From contig NZ_JALPKR020000002.1 in NCBI RefSeq assembly GCF_023195515.1, forward strand, positions 5,123,001 to 5,187,000: DNA of 64,000 nt. The letters run 5' to 3'. This document shows positions 39,368-48,124 of the stretch, piece by piece. The notes beneath the pieces are model-generated. The model was not told the DNA's origin, did no database searches, and saw only the letters and a program-made list of their open reading frames with translations. This DNA comes from Variovorax sp. S12S4. Its GTDB lineage: Bacteria; Pseudomonadota; Gammaproteobacteria; Burkholderiales; Burkholderiaceae_C. The position numbers and the translations under genes are program-made. Positions within the stretch are counted from its first letter, which is position 1. The number at the start of each line of letters is the position of its first letter.

Positions 39368-40831
39368 ATGCAACGCATCACGTCCGACACCGTCGCCGAC
39401 CTTTTCGATATTGCGGCAACGCGGCGCATCGAGCAGGCCGCCGCAGCCGCCCTGCCCGGCCACACGCTGATGCATCGCGCCGGCCTTGCCGTGGCGCGGC
39501 TGGCCATGGCGGTCGCGCCGCATGCACGCACCGTATGGATCGCCTGCGGGCCGGGAAACAATGGCGGCGACGGTTTTGAAGCGGCCGCGCAGCTGCAGCA
39601 CCGGGGCTTTTTGCCGATCGTCACGTTCGCCGGTGATGAAAGTCGTCTGCCGCCAGACGCGAAGGCATCGCTGCAGCGGGCCAGGGATGCTGGCGTGATC
39701 TTCTCGCCGAAGCCGCCCGCCGCCTATGGATTGGCCATCGATGCGCTGCTCGGCATTGGCGCCACCCGCCCCGTCGAGAATGCCATGGCCGAATGGCTGC
39801 GGCAGATGCATGCGACGACGCAACCGGTACTGAGTGTCGACGTGCCGTCCGGGTTGAACGCGGACACCGGCGTTTCGAGCATCGCCCCTCATTCGGGTGC
39901 CGCATCGCCCCGCTTCTGCGTCACCTTCCTGACCCTGAAGCCAGGCCTTTTCACCGCGCAAGGCCGCGATGCCGCGGGCACAGTCTGGTTCGACGACCTG
40001 GGTTGCGGCGCCGGCATCGCTGAACAGCCCGCCGCGCGCCTTGCGGGCCGGCCGACGGCCCCGCCACGCAGCCACGCATCGCACAAAGGCAGCTATGGCG
40101 ATGTTGCGGTGATCGGCGGCGCACCCGGCATGGCCGGCGCCGCGCTGCTGGCCGGATCTGCTGCGCTGCATGCGGGCGCCGGTCGCGTGTTCGTCGGGCT
40201 GCTCGACCCGAGTGCGGCTCCTGTCGACCTTGCACAGCCCGAGCTGATGCTGCGAGACGCCGATGCGCTCGATCTTTCAGGCATGACAGCGGTCTGCGGG
40301 TGCGGCGGAGGCGCCGATGTGCGCGCGGTGCTGCCACGCGTGCTGGCGACAGCGGCTGCACTGGTGCTCGATGCCGATGCATTGAACGCCATAGCGGGCG
40401 ACAGCGCATTGCAGGCGCAACTGGCATCACGCAGCCGACGCGGAAAGCCGACCGTCATCACACCGCATCCGCTCGAAGCCGCGCGCCTGCTGGATTGCAC
40501 GGCCGCCGACATTCAAGCCGATCGGCTGGCAGCAGCCGGCGAACTGGCATCGCGCTATGGCGCAGTTGCCGTACTCAAAGGCTCGGGAACGGTCATCGCC
40601 GACAACAGCGGCGCGCCGCCCGTGATCAACCCGACCGGCAATGCCGCGCTCGCAACCGCCGGCACGGGCGACGTGCTGGCCGGGATGATCGGCGCCGCGA
40701 TGGCGTCAAAACAGTCGCCATTCGAGGCTGCGCAAAGCGCCGTCTGGCGCCATGGCCACATTGCCGACACCTGGCCGGCCGATGCAACCCCGCTCACGGC
40801 CGGGGCACTGGCGCGCCAGGCACCCGGCTGA
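39368..40831 (+). CDS. nnrD: Bifunctional NAD(P)HX epimerase / ADP-dependent dehydratase
   Basis: Repairs hydrated NADH and NADPH: the N-terminal YjeF-N domain (about 1-210) epimerises NAD(P)HX, and the C-terminal domain (about 225-487) dehydrates the S form using ADP. Seen: CGPGNNGGDGFEAA near residue 60, then in the kinase-fold part SHKGSYGDVAVIGG, the ADP site and NPTGNAALATAGTGDVLAG with the catalytic Asp. It is 487 residues, slightly shorter than E. coli Nnr (515). Convergent with the SDR gene, 7 bp away. Confidence 0.95.
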   Translation: MQRITSDTVADLFDIAATRRIEQAAAAALPGHTLMHRAGLAVARLAMAVAPHARTVWIACGPGNNGGDGFEAAAQLQHRGFLPIVTFAGDESRLPPDAKASLQRARDAGVIFSPKPPAAYGLAIDALLGIGATRPVENAMAEWLRQMHATTQPVLSVDVPSGLNADTGVSSIAPHSGAASPRFCVTFLTLKPGLFTAQGRDAAGTVWFDDLGCGAGIAEQPAARLAGRPTAPPRSHASHKGSYGDVAVIGGAPGMAGAALLAGSAALHAGAGRVFVGLLDPSAAPVDLAQPELMLRDADALDLSGMTAVCGCGGGADVRAVLPRVLATAAALVLDADALNAIAGDSALQAQLASRSRRGKPTVITPHPLEAARLLDCTAADIQADRLAAAGELASRYGAVAVLKGSGTVIADNSGAPPVINPTGNAALATAGTGDVLAGMIGAAMASKQSPFEAAQSAVWRHGHIADTWPADATPLTAGALARQAPG

Positions 40832-40838
40832 CGAGCTT

Positions 40839-41603
40839 CTAGCCGCGCCCGACGAAGGGCATCTTCGTCGCCATCACGGTGTGGAACAGCACGTTGGCTT
40901 CCAGCGGCAGGTTTGCCATGTAGAGCACCGACTGCCCGACGATCTTGACGTCCATCAGCGGCTCGATCGCCAGTTCGCCGTTGGCTTGCGGCACGCCCTT
41001 GGCCATGCGCGCTGCCAGTTCGGTCATGGCATTGCCCACATCGATCTGGCCGACTGCGATGTCGTACTTGCGCCCGTCGAGCGACGCGGTCTTGGTGAGG
41101 CCCTCGACCGCATGCTTGGTCGCGGTGTAGGCTGGCGAATTCGGCCGAGGGGCCGTTGCCGAAATGGAGCCGTTGTTGATGATGCGGCCACCGCGCGGGG
41201 TCTGCGCCTTCATCGTGCGGAACGCCTGCTGGATGCAGAAGAACATGCCGTTCAGGTTGATGTCGACCACACCGCGCCATTGCTCCGGCGTCCAGTCTTC
41301 GAACGGACCCGGCGGGTTGCCCACGCCGGCATTGTTGAACAGCAGATCGACGCGGCCGAAGCGCTCGACCACGGCCGCGAACAGCGCCTGCACCGATTCG
41401 GCATTGGCCACGTCGGTGGGCACCGCAAAGGCCCGCGCACCGGCGCCGGACTCTTCCGCCACCTGCTCCAGCGGCTCGGGGCGGCGCCCCGCCAGCGCCA
41501 CGCTCCAGCCGTCGGCCAGCAATGCCAGCGCCGCGGCGCGTCCGATGCCCGAGCCGGCACCCGTGACGATTGCGATGCGGCCCTTGTTGTTTTCCACGCT
41601 CAT
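40839..41603 (-). CDS. SDR family oxidoreductase
   Basis: A 254-residue classical short-chain dehydrogenase. It has the cofactor motif TGAGSGIG near residue 15, NNAGVGNP near 88, catalytic Ser in [10 protein letters not shown] and YTATK. The RR after the beta-2 strand (LAGRRPEP) suggests NADP preference. The substrate is not identifiable; the C-terminal part ([11 protein letters not shown]) ends with a family-typical segment. It is convergent with nnrD and 61 bp downstream of the RNase R gene on the same strand. Confidence 0.88.
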   Translation of the reverse strand: MSVENNKGRIAIVTGAGSGIGRAAALALLADGWSVALAGRRPEPLEQVAEESGAGARAFAVPTDVANAESVQALFAAVVERFGRVDLLFNNAGVGNPPGPFEDWTPEQWRGVVDINLNGMFFCIQQAFRTMKAQTPRGGRIINNGSISATAPRPNSPAYTATKHAVEGLTKTASLDGRKYDIAVGQIDVGNAMTELAARMAKGVPQANGELAIEPLMDVKIVGQSVLYMANLPLEANVLFHTVMATKMPFVGRG

Positions 41604-41664
41604 GCTCAGTGTCTCCTTCTCAGCTTGTCTGTATTGCTTGTGTATGGGTGCGATGCGTTGTGCG

Positions 41665-43878
41665 TCATGTGCGACGCGGTGGCTTGCGGCCCTTCATCTT
41701 GTTTGCGGCCTTCTTCACCGCCGACTTGAAGGCCTGCATTGCCGATTGGGGCCCGGGAGCCGCAGTTACCGCGCGATCGGTGCGCTGCTCAGGGGCCGCT
41801 TCGGCCTTGTGGCGCGAGCTGCGCTTGGCTGACGCCTTGACCGGCACGCCGGCCGAGTTCACGCCCTTGTCCTTCATGGCACGCGCCGTGAGCTCTTCAC
41901 CCTCGCGCACCAGGCGGAAATCGATCTTGCGCCCGTCCAGATCGACGCGGCTCACCTGCACCCGCACGCGGGTGCCGATGGCATAGCGAATGCCGGTCCG
42001 TTCGCCGCGCAGTTCCTGGCGCATCTCGTCGAACTTGAAGTATTCGCCGCCGAGTTCGGTGATGTGCACCAGCCCCTCGACATACATGGCGTCCAGCGTC
42101 ACGAAGATGCCGAACGTGGTGGCCGCAGTGACCACGCCGCCGTACTCCTCGCCCAGGTGCTCGCGCATGTACTTGCACTTGAGCCATGCCTCGACGTCGC
42201 GGCTGGCTTCGTCGGCACGGCGCTCGTTGGCGCTGCAATGCAGGCCGGCCGCTTCCCAGGCCAGCACTTCCTTGGTGGGCGCAACCGTGGCCTTCTGCGG
42301 CTTGGTGGTAGGCGCCTTGACGCGCGAAGCCAACCGCTTGGCGAGCTTGGCATGCGCCTCTCCCGGCGTCGGCAGCATCGGCAGCTGATAGCGTGTCTTG
42401 CCGAGAATCGCCTTGATCACGCGGTGCACCAGCAGGTCCGGGTAGCGCCGGATCGGGCTTGTGAAGTGCGTGTAGGCCTCGTAGGCCAGGCCGAAGTGGC
42501 CGCTGTTGATGGGCGTGTAGATCGCCTGCTGCATCGAGCGAAGCAGCATGGTGTGGATCTGCTGCGCGTCGGGGCGTTCCTTGGTGGCTTCGGCAATCGC
42601 CTGGAACTCGCCCGGCCGCGGGTCGTCGGTAATGCTCAACCCGACGCCCATGGCCTTCAGGTAGCCGCGCAGAATTTCTTTCTTCTCGGGTGTCGGGCCT
42701 TCGTGCACGCGGAACAGGCCCGGGTGCTTGCCTTCGGCGATGAAGTCGGCGCTGCACACGTTGGCCGCGAGCATGGCTTCTTCAATGAGGCGGTGCGCCT
42801 CGTTGCGCGTGCGCGGCACGATCTTCTCGATGCGGCCTGCGTCGTCGCAAATGATCTGCGTCTCGGTGGTTTCGAAGTCGACTGCGCCGCGCTTGCCGCG
42901 CTGCTTGAGCAGGGCCTTGTAGACGTCGGCCAGGTTCAGCAGGTCCTTCACCCGGTCCTTGCGCTTGGCCGCCTCGGGGCCGCGCGTATTGCCAAGGATG
43001 GCGGCCACTTCGGTATAGGTGAAGCGCGCATGGCTGAACATCACCGCCGGGTAGAACTGATAGGCGTAAATCTCGCCGTCGGCAGCCACGAGCATGTCGC
43101 ACACCATGCACAGGCGCTCGACTTCGGGGTTCAGCGAACACAAGCCGTTCGAAAGCTTTTCCGGCAGCATCGGGATAACGCGGCGCGGAAAGTAGACACT
43201 GGTCGCGCGGTCGTAGGCGTCGATGTCGATCGCCGATCCGGTCTGCACATAGGCGCTGACGTCCGCAATGGCCACCAGCAGGCGCCATCCCTTGCCTCGG
43301 CCAACCTTCGCGGGTTCGCAGTACACGGCGTCGTCGAAGTCGCGTGCGTCTTCGCCGTCGATGGTGACCAGCGGCACGTCGGTCAGGTCGATGCGGCCCT
43401 TCTTGTCGGCGGGGCGAACCTTCTCCGGCAACGCCTTGGCCTCGGCCAGGCATTCCGCGGAAAACTCGTGCGGGACGCCGTATTTGCGCACGGCAATTTC
43501 GATCTCCATGCCCGGGTCGTCGATCTCGCCGAGCACTTCCTTCACGCGGCCCACGGGCTGGCCGAACAGCGCCGGCGGCTCGGTGAGCTGCACCACCACG
43601 ACCTGCCCCACCTTCGCGGGACCGGTTGCGCCCTTGGGAATCAGTACGTCCTGTCCGTAGCGCTTGTCTTCGGGCGCCACAAGCCAGATGCCGCCTTCAT
43701 GCAACAGGCGGCCGATGATCGGCTGCTCGGGGCGCTCGACGATTTCGACCACCCGCCCCTCGGGACGACCGCGCCGGTCTTGCCGCACCACGCGCGCCTT
43801 GACGCGGTCTTTGTGCAGCACTGCACGCATCTCGTTCGGGGGCAAATAGATGTCGGCTTCGCCGTCGTCGCGCTGCAC
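41665..43878 (-). CDS. rnr: Ribonuclease R (start uncertain)
   Basis: Processive 3'-5' exoribonuclease that degrades structured RNA. Over 737 residues it has cold-shock/OB domains, the RNB catalytic domain with [13 protein letters not shown] (the metal-binding Asp cluster) and a C-terminal S1 domain. A basic tail of about 70 residues ends in [19 protein letters not shown] 43878 is the first ordinary start, but the conserved reading [13 protein letters not shown] lies upstream in the same frame as far as about 43959, where no ATG, GTG or TTG exists. The codon after a good purine-rich ribosome site (AGGAAAGAGAG) is ATC at 43959. The start may be ATC, or an ATG altered by error. Confidence 0.9.
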   Translation of the reverse strand: MQRDDGEADIYLPPNEMRAVLHKDRVKARVVRQDRRGRPEGRVVEIVERPEQPIIGRLLHEGGIWLVAPEDKRYGQDVLIPKGATGPAKVGQVVVVQLTEPPALFGQPVGRVKEVLGEIDDPGMEIEIAVRKYGVPHEFSAECLAEAKALPEKVRPADKKGRIDLTDVPLVTIDGEDARDFDDAVYCEPAKVGRGKGWRLLVAIADVSAYVQTGSAIDIDAYDRATSVYFPRRVIPMLPEKLSNGLCSLNPEVERLCMVCDMLVAADGEIYAYQFYPAVMFSHARFTYTEVAAILGNTRGPEAAKRKDRVKDLLNLADVYKALLKQRGKRGAVDFETTETQIICDDAGRIEKIVPRTRNEAHRLIEEAMLAANVCSADFIAEGKHPGLFRVHEGPTPEKKEILRGYLKAMGVGLSITDDPRPGEFQAIAEATKERPDAQQIHTMLLRSMQQAIYTPINSGHFGLAYEAYTHFTSPIRRYPDLLVHRVIKAILGKTRYQLPMLPTPGEAHAKLAKRLASRVKAPTTKPQKATVAPTKEVLAWEAAGLHCSANERRADEASRDVEAWLKCKYMREHLGEEYGGVVTAATTFGIFVTLDAMYVEGLVHITELGGEYFKFDEMRQELRGERTGIRYAIGTRVRVQVSRVDLDGRKIDFRLVREGEELTARAMKDKGVNSAGVPVKASAKRSSRHKAEAAPEQRTDRAVTAAPGPQSAMQAFKSAVKKAANKMKGRKPPRRT

Positions 43879-44012
43879 GAAACCGTGTCCGTCGCGATGT
43901 CCCTGAACAGTTCCTTCAAATTCATCCAGCAGACCGCTGGAGTGGCCATTATTTTTGATATGATTCTCTCTTTCCTGAAATTCAAAACATAACTGCTTCG
44001 GCAGCTATGTGG

Positions 44013-44097
<85 letters not shown>

Positions 44098-44111
44098 CCC
44101 CTACCAAGCTG

Positions 44112-44150
44112 AAACCCCTGTGAATCTGTGATTTACAGGGGTTTTTTCTT
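44112..44150 (+). terminator. Intrinsic terminator of tRNA-Leu
   Basis: AAACCCCTGT (44112-44121) and ACAGGGGTTT (44135-44144) form a 10-bp stem with a 13-nt loop; TTTTTTC follows. Confidence 0.9.
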
Positions 44151-44649
44151 TTCCCTGGGAACATGATCGAGGGATGTTCTCCCTCACGAAAGCCGGTCAC
44201 GGCCAAGGCAGGCCAGACCGACGGCAATTCGCCGCATTCGCCCACGCCATCGCAGTCCCGAAGCGGGAGTTTTTGCGAAACGGTTTTCGACGACACGGAT
44301 TCGGACAAGTGGAACGGGCTTCGTCTCATGAAGTGATGCAGCAACCTGCTCACCGAGGAGCGGCTTTTCGCCATTCTGACGCAGTACATCGACGAATGAT
44401 CGCGCACAGTCTCATGAAGCGCGGCAACCGAGTCAATACACCGCGTTGCCAGTAAAGGTGAACCGCAAACCCAACCTGATGAGCGCGGCGTTCAACTCGC
44501 TGCGATCACAAGATGGATCTGCGGAGTTGCGACAGGCCTTGGAGCCCGCCGTGCACCTTACCACGCCAAGGTTGCGACCCGATCCACCAATCGATCGTTC
44601 CCCCCTGCCGTCCGCCATACTCGAGCCGCCTGACCGCCCCTCCTCGTCC
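44151..44649. other. Non-coding interval with a possible gene remnant
   Basis: This 499-bp interval between the tRNA-Leu terminator and the YkvA-family gene has no convincing intact gene. From about 44287 to 44399 one plus-strand frame reads coding-like residues (VFDDTDSDKWNGLRLMK, a stop, then SNLLTEERLFAILTQYIDE, a stop), which could be the decayed C-terminus of a lost gene. The 93-residue ORF at 44174-44455 has arginine-rich shadow-like composition. The family of the possible remnant is not recognised. Confidence 0.3.
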
Positions 44650-45042
44650 ATGTCCATTTTCCAAAACATCCGACAGTGGGCTTCGCGGATCAAGCGCGAC
44701 GCCGTCACGCTTTGGTTTGCCTACCGGCATCCCGGCACGCCCTGGTTCGCAAAGGCCCTTGCGGCCTTTGTGGTCGCGTATGCGCTGAGCCCGATCGATC
44801 TGATTCCAGATTTCATTCCGGTACTTGGCTATCTGGACGACGCCTTGCTGTTGCCTGGCCTGATCTGGCTGAACATCCGGCTCATTCCCACGGGCGTCCT
44901 CGAGGAATGCCGTGCCCGCGCGGACGCGTGGATGAAAGAGCAAGGCGCTAAGCCCCGGAGCATCGTCGGCGCGGTTCTCGTCCTTTCGATCTGGATCGCC
45001 GTCGGCGTTGCCTTATGGGCCTGGTTAAACACGCTGAACTAG
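44650..45042 (+). CDS. YkvA family (DUF1232) membrane protein
   Basis: A 130-residue protein with the DUF1232/YkvA signature: LAAFVVAYALSPIDLIPDFI and LGYLDDALLLPGLIWLNIRL (about residues 38-78), then a C-terminal membrane helix (about 105-126). Function unknown; family members are small inner-membrane proteins. ATG 44650 is chosen because the family begins shortly before the RIKRDAVTLWFAYRHP segment, though the frame stays open upstream to 44446. It is followed by a GAAA-loop hairpin terminator. Confidence 0.85.
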   Translation: MSIFQNIRQWASRIKRDAVTLWFAYRHPGTPWFAKALAAFVVAYALSPIDLIPDFIPVLGYLDDALLLPGLIWLNIRLIPTGVLEECRARADAWMKEQGAKPRSIVGAVLVLSIWIAVGVALWAWLNTLN

Positions 45043-45074
45043 CCGTATTACGGTACAGGCGACTCTCAGTCCTC

Positions 45075-45103
45075 AAAAAGTGTGGCGAAAGTCACACTTT
45101 TCC
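45075..45103 (+). terminator. Bidirectional hairpin with GAAA tetraloop
   Basis: AAAAGTGTGGC (45076-45086) and GTCACACTTTT (45091-45101) pair with one G-T wobble around a GAAA tetraloop (45087-45090). The A tract and T tract make it usable in both directions. It lies 32 bp after the YkvA gene. Confidence 0.8.
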
Positions 45104-45192
45104 ATCAATATGCTTCTAAAGGTAACTTGAAAACGCACAAAAGGTTACGTTTGGTTTGAAAATATGGGCATCAAACCTACTGGAAACCCATC

Positions 45193-45279
45193 GTGATCGC
45201 AGCATTCACCTTGTTAATCGGCATGTTCCTCGGCGCGTTGTTCATGAGCCTTCTGGTCATTTCGCGCTCGGATGACTGA
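45193..45279 (+). CDS. 28-residue single-pass membrane protein
   Basis: A very short ORF, GTG 45193 to TGA, encoding IAAFTLLIGMFLGALFMSLL and then VISRSDD: one continuous hydrophobic helix with a charged cytoplasmic end. GGAAA lies 8 bp before the start, a terminator precedes it and another follows at once, so it sits in its own small transcription unit. No function is known to me. Small single-helix proteins of this kind often bind and tune larger membrane complexes. Confidence 0.6.
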   Translation: MIAAFTLLIGMFLGALFMSLLVISRSDD

Positions 45280-45316
45280 CAACCGCCGGGCCGTGGCCGC
45301 CCCGCCCAAGCCAATC

Positions 45317-45346
45317 GAAAAGCCCGCTTCCGCGGGCTTTTCTTTG
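45317..45346. terminator. Bidirectional intrinsic terminator
   Basis: GAAAAGCCCGC (45317-45327), TTCC, GCGGGCTTTTC (45332-45342): a perfect 11-bp stem with a 4-nt loop, T-rich on the plus side (TTTTCTTT) and with the A tract on the other. It separates the 28-residue ORF (plus) from convergent rimO (minus). Confidence 0.9.
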
Positions 45347-45378
45347 AGTCTTGACTATGCAAATCAGGACAGAACGGC

Positions 45379-46785
45379 TCAGATCGGCAAAGCGATCAGA
45401 TCGTGGCCTTCGGCACCCACGATGCGGGCCTTGGTGAACTCACCCACCTTGAGCGTCTTGCTGATCTTTTCGGGTGGCAGCAGGCGCACGGTGCCGTCGA
45501 TCTCGGGCGCGTCGGCGTAGGTGCGGCCAACGCCGCCCTTGCGGCCCATGCCGGGCGCTGAATCCACCAGCACCTGCATCGTTGCGCCGATGCGCTGTTG
45601 CAGCTTGGCAATCGACACGGCTTCAGCCACTTCCATGAAGCGGGCACGGCGTGCTTCGCGCTCGGCCGCCGGCAGCATGCCGGGAATGTCATTGGCCGTC
45701 GCGCCTTCCACCGGACTGTAGGCAAAGCAGCCTGCCCGGTCGATCTGCGCCTCGCGAATGAAGTCGAGCAGGTGCTCGAACTCCTGCTCGGTCTCGCCGG
45801 GAAAGCCCGCGATGAAGGTGCTGCGGATCACGAGCTCTGGGCAGACTTCGCGCCAGCGCGCCAGGCGCTCCAGGTTCTTTTCGCCGCTGGCGGGCCGCTT
45901 CATGCGCTTGAGCACATCGGGGTGGCTGTGCTGCAGCGGCACGTCGAGGTAAGGCAGCACCTGCCCGCTCGCCATCAACGGAATGATTTCGTCCACGCTC
46001 GGGTATGGGTACACATAGTGCAGACGGACCCACGCGCCGTACGGCTCGGCAATTTCGCCCAGCGTGCGCACCAGTTCGAGCATGCGGGTCTTGACGGGCT
46101 TGCCGTCCCAGAACCCGGTGCGGTATTTCACGTCTACACCGTAGGCCGAGGTGTCCTGGCTGATCACCAGCAGCTCCTTCACGCCCCCCTCGAACAAGGC
46201 CTTGGCCTCGCCGAGCACGTCGCCGACCGGCCGCGACACCAAGTCGCCCCGCATCGAGGGAATGATGCAGAAAGTGCAGCGGTGATTGCAGCCTTCGCTG
46301 ATCTTCAGGTATGCATAGTGGCGCGGCGTGAGCTTGAGGCCGGCAATGCCGAAGGTGTTGGGAACGAGATCGACGAACGGGTCATGTGGCTTCGGCAGGT
46401 TGGCATGCACCGCATCCATCACTTCCTGGGTGGCGTGCGGACCGGTCACGGCCAGCACGCTCGGGTGCATTTGCCGAACCAGATTGCCGCCCTGGTCGCC
46501 CGTCTTGGCGCCAAGGCACCCCGTGACGATGACGCGGCCGTTTTCCGCCAGGGCCTCGCCGATGGTGTCCAGGCTCTCCTTCACCGCATCGTCGATGAAG
46601 CCGCAGGTATTGACGATCACCAGGTCGGCGCCTTCGAAGGTCTTGGCCGTCTGGTAACCCTCAGCGCTGAGCTGGGTCAGGATCAATTCGGAATCGGTAA
46701 GGGCCTTGGGGCAGCCCAGGCTCACAAAACCGACCTTGGGGGCAGCCGGCGTGGCGGTACGTTCGGGGGAGGCAACTTCGCTCAT
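45379..46785 (-). CDS. rimO: Ribosomal protein S12 methylthiotransferase
   Basis: Radical-SAM enzyme that methylthiolates Asp88/89 of ribosomal protein S12. It is 468 residues. The N-terminal UPF0004 domain has three cysteines ([30 protein letters not shown]). The radical-SAM cluster motif is CNHRCTFC in [18 protein letters not shown], and a C-terminal TRAM domain ends at IALPI. Start ATG 46785 is chosen; the upstream frame is the phaR region. It is 41 bp downstream of phaR on the same strand. Confidence 0.97.
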   Translation of the reverse strand: MSEVASPERTATPAAPKVGFVSLGCPKALTDSELILTQLSAEGYQTAKTFEGADLVIVNTCGFIDDAVKESLDTIGEALAENGRVIVTGCLGAKTGDQGGNLVRQMHPSVLAVTGPHATQEVMDAVHANLPKPHDPFVDLVPNTFGIAGLKLTPRHYAYLKISEGCNHRCTFCIIPSMRGDLVSRPVGDVLGEAKALFEGGVKELLVISQDTSAYGVDVKYRTGFWDGKPVKTRMLELVRTLGEIAEPYGAWVRLHYVYPYPSVDEIIPLMASGQVLPYLDVPLQHSHPDVLKRMKRPASGEKNLERLARWREVCPELVIRSTFIAGFPGETEQEFEHLLDFIREAQIDRAGCFAYSPVEGATANDIPGMLPAAEREARRARFMEVAEAVSIAKLQQRIGATMQVLVDSAPGMGRKGGVGRTYADAPEIDGTVRLLPPEKISKTLKVGEFTKARIVGAEGHDLIALPI

Positions 46786-46826
46786 ATATGCCTCTATTGT
46801 CCCAGCTATCGGCCGGGACCGGGATT

Positions 46827-47387
46827 TCAGGGGCGTTTGATGCCGAATGCGCCCAGAACCTGCTCGGTATTCTTCTGCATCTGTTCCTGCATTTGCAGGA
46901 ACACGTTCTTGGACTGCTCGACGTAGTTGCCCATCAGCCCCTGGAGCATCGGCGACTGCATGGTCATGAAGCGCGACCACATTTCGGGCGTCAGGCCTTC
47001 TGCCTTTTCGGCGAGCTGGGCCTGCACTTCGGTCATGGCCTGGATGTTCTTCTCGAGGTAAGGCCCCATGTAGCCCTGCATGGCTTGCCCGTAGAAACGG
47101 ATGATGTTGGCCAGCACCTGCTCGGTGAACATGGGGGCCCCGCCCGCCTCTTCTTCGAGAATGATCTGCAGCAGGATGCTGCGCGTGAGGTCGTCCCCGG
47201 TCTTGGCATCGCGCACCACGAACTGGGCGTTCTGTATCACCAGCTGCTTCACCTCGGTGAGCGTGATGTAGGTGGATGTCTCGGTGTCGTAGAGCCTTCG
47301 GTTGGGGTACTTCTTGATTACACGTTGCACCGGCTTGACCCCGGACTTCTTGCTCTGCACTGCGGACTCCTTCACATGGATGCCCAT
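46827..47387 (-). CDS. phaR: Polyhydroxyalkanoate synthesis repressor PhaR
   Basis: Binds both PHA granules and DNA and represses phasin and PHA-related genes when no polymer is present. It is 186 residues. The N-terminal PHB-accumulation domain is [20 protein letters not shown] (about 22-41) with LTEVKQLV after it. The middle PHB_acc repeat ([28 protein letters not shown]) and a Met/Gln-rich C-terminal helix follow. phaC/phaA are not nearby, but 3-hydroxybutyrate dehydrogenase lies 4 kb away. Confidence 0.95.
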   Translation of the reverse strand: MGIHVKESAVQSKKSGVKPVQRVIKKYPNRRLYDTETSTYITLTEVKQLVIQNAQFVVRDAKTGDDLTRSILLQIILEEEAGGAPMFTEQVLANIIRFYGQAMQGYMGPYLEKNIQAMTEVQAQLAEKAEGLTPEMWSRFMTMQSPMLQGLMGNYVEQSKNVFLQMQEQMQKNTEQVLGAFGIKRP

Positions 47388-47460
47388 GTCATCCGATCAA
47401 TTCTAGGTAGCGGTTTTGCTGCATCGCGACAAGGTTTACCCTGACCGCACATCCGCTGCC

Positions 47461-47829
47461 TCAGTCGGGCGTTGTCGCGTATTCGGCGCCGCAGGCATTG
47501 CAGCCGGCGCTCTCGGGGCGCTCCGCGGTCGCCTCTCGAAAACGCAATGGGCTCTTGTGGCCGTACACGACCCAGCAACGCGGGCAATGTTCATGGCCGG
47601 CCGTGGGCAAGTAGGCACGGGAGCGCTGTTCGGCACGCTCCTGCGTCACTGCAATGCCCTGCTGAAGGGCGCGCGCAATTTCGCGCGCTGCCATGGTTTC
47701 GGTACGGCCGCTCGCGTGGTCGTTGATGCCGTAGACCGCGCGTGCAAATTCAATGGGGGCTTGCCGGAGCAATGCGGCCAGGCGCATCTCGGCATGAGCC
47801 CGATCAACCAGCGTTGATCGCGTATTCAT
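47461..47829 (-). CDS. Hypothetical protein with C-terminal zinc ribbon
   Basis: A 122-residue soluble protein not recognised. The N-terminal half is helical (STLVDRAHAEMRLAALLR, then AREIARALQQGIAVTQER). The C-terminal third has two cysteine pairs, CPRC and CNAC, about 31 residues apart, a likely structural zinc ribbon. ATG 47829 is chosen; the frame is open further upstream, but only across tRNA-Val. It lies between tRNA-Val and phaR on the same strand. Zinc ribbons suggest nucleic-acid or protein binding; nothing more can be said. Confidence 0.65.
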   Translation of the reverse strand: MNTRSTLVDRAHAEMRLAALLRQAPIEFARAVYGINDHASGRTETMAAREIARALQQGIAVTQERAEQRSRAYLPTAGHEHCPRCWVVYGHKSPLRFREATAERPESAGCNACGAEYATTPD

Positions 47830-47932
47830 CAGATCGCTTATCAAGAAAATTGGAAAAGGTTTGCAGAGCGGCCAAGGTAGCACAACAACATGGCCATGGT
47901 CTTTGTCTGCTTCACCGCAAGGACGATTGAGA

Positions 47933-47949
47933 CACCGGGGAACCCGGTG
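47933..47949 (-). terminator. Hairpin downstream of tRNA-Val
   Basis: CACCGGG (47933-47939), GAA, CCCGGTG (47943-47949): a perfect 7-bp stem about 50 bp past the tRNA-Val 3' end. It lacks a T tract. It may mark the 3' boundary of the tRNA transcript. Confidence 0.35.
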
Positions 47950-47999
47950 AAAGCTCTGTTCAACAGACCCGGTGGTTGGCCGGAAGTTGAAACAGAAAT

Positions 48000-48076
48000 T
48001 GGTAGGCGCGATTGGACTCGAACCAACGACCCCCACCATGTCAAGGTGGTGCTCTAACCAGCTGAGCTACGCGCCT
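48000..48076 (-). tRNA. tRNA-Val (anticodon GAC)
   Basis: A 77-nt tRNA with encoded CCA. The acceptor AGGCGCG pairs with CGCGCCT. The D arm is GCTCAGCTGGTTAGAGC; the anticodon arm CCACC-TTGACAT-GGTGG gives GAC; the T arm is GTTGG-TTCGAGT-CCAAT. It is a single-copy gene between relA and the zinc-ribbon gene. Confidence 0.97.
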
Positions 48077-48099
48077 AAGGATGTGTCCGAGAAGCAGCT

Positions 48100-48105
48100 A
48101 TTGTA
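48100..48105 (-). promoter_or_regulatory. -10 box of tRNA-Val
   Basis: TACAAT on the minus strand (48105-48100), about 24 bp before the mature tRNA 5' end. This would start transcription close to 48093. The -35 region overlaps the relA stop codon and is weak. Confidence 0.5.
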
Positions 48106-48124
48106 GCAGGAGAAAACGCGCTTT

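Noticed and set aside
44174..44455. 93-codon ORF after the tRNA-Leu terminator
   Set aside because: Arginine/histidine-rich shadow-like composition and no motif; a different frame in the same place looks more coding-like, but is broken.
47830..48039. N-terminal extension of the zinc-ribbon ORF across tRNA-Val
   Set aside because: The extra residues come from the tRNA and its flank (GVVGSSPIAPT is a known tRNA artefact); the ATG at 47829 is used instead.
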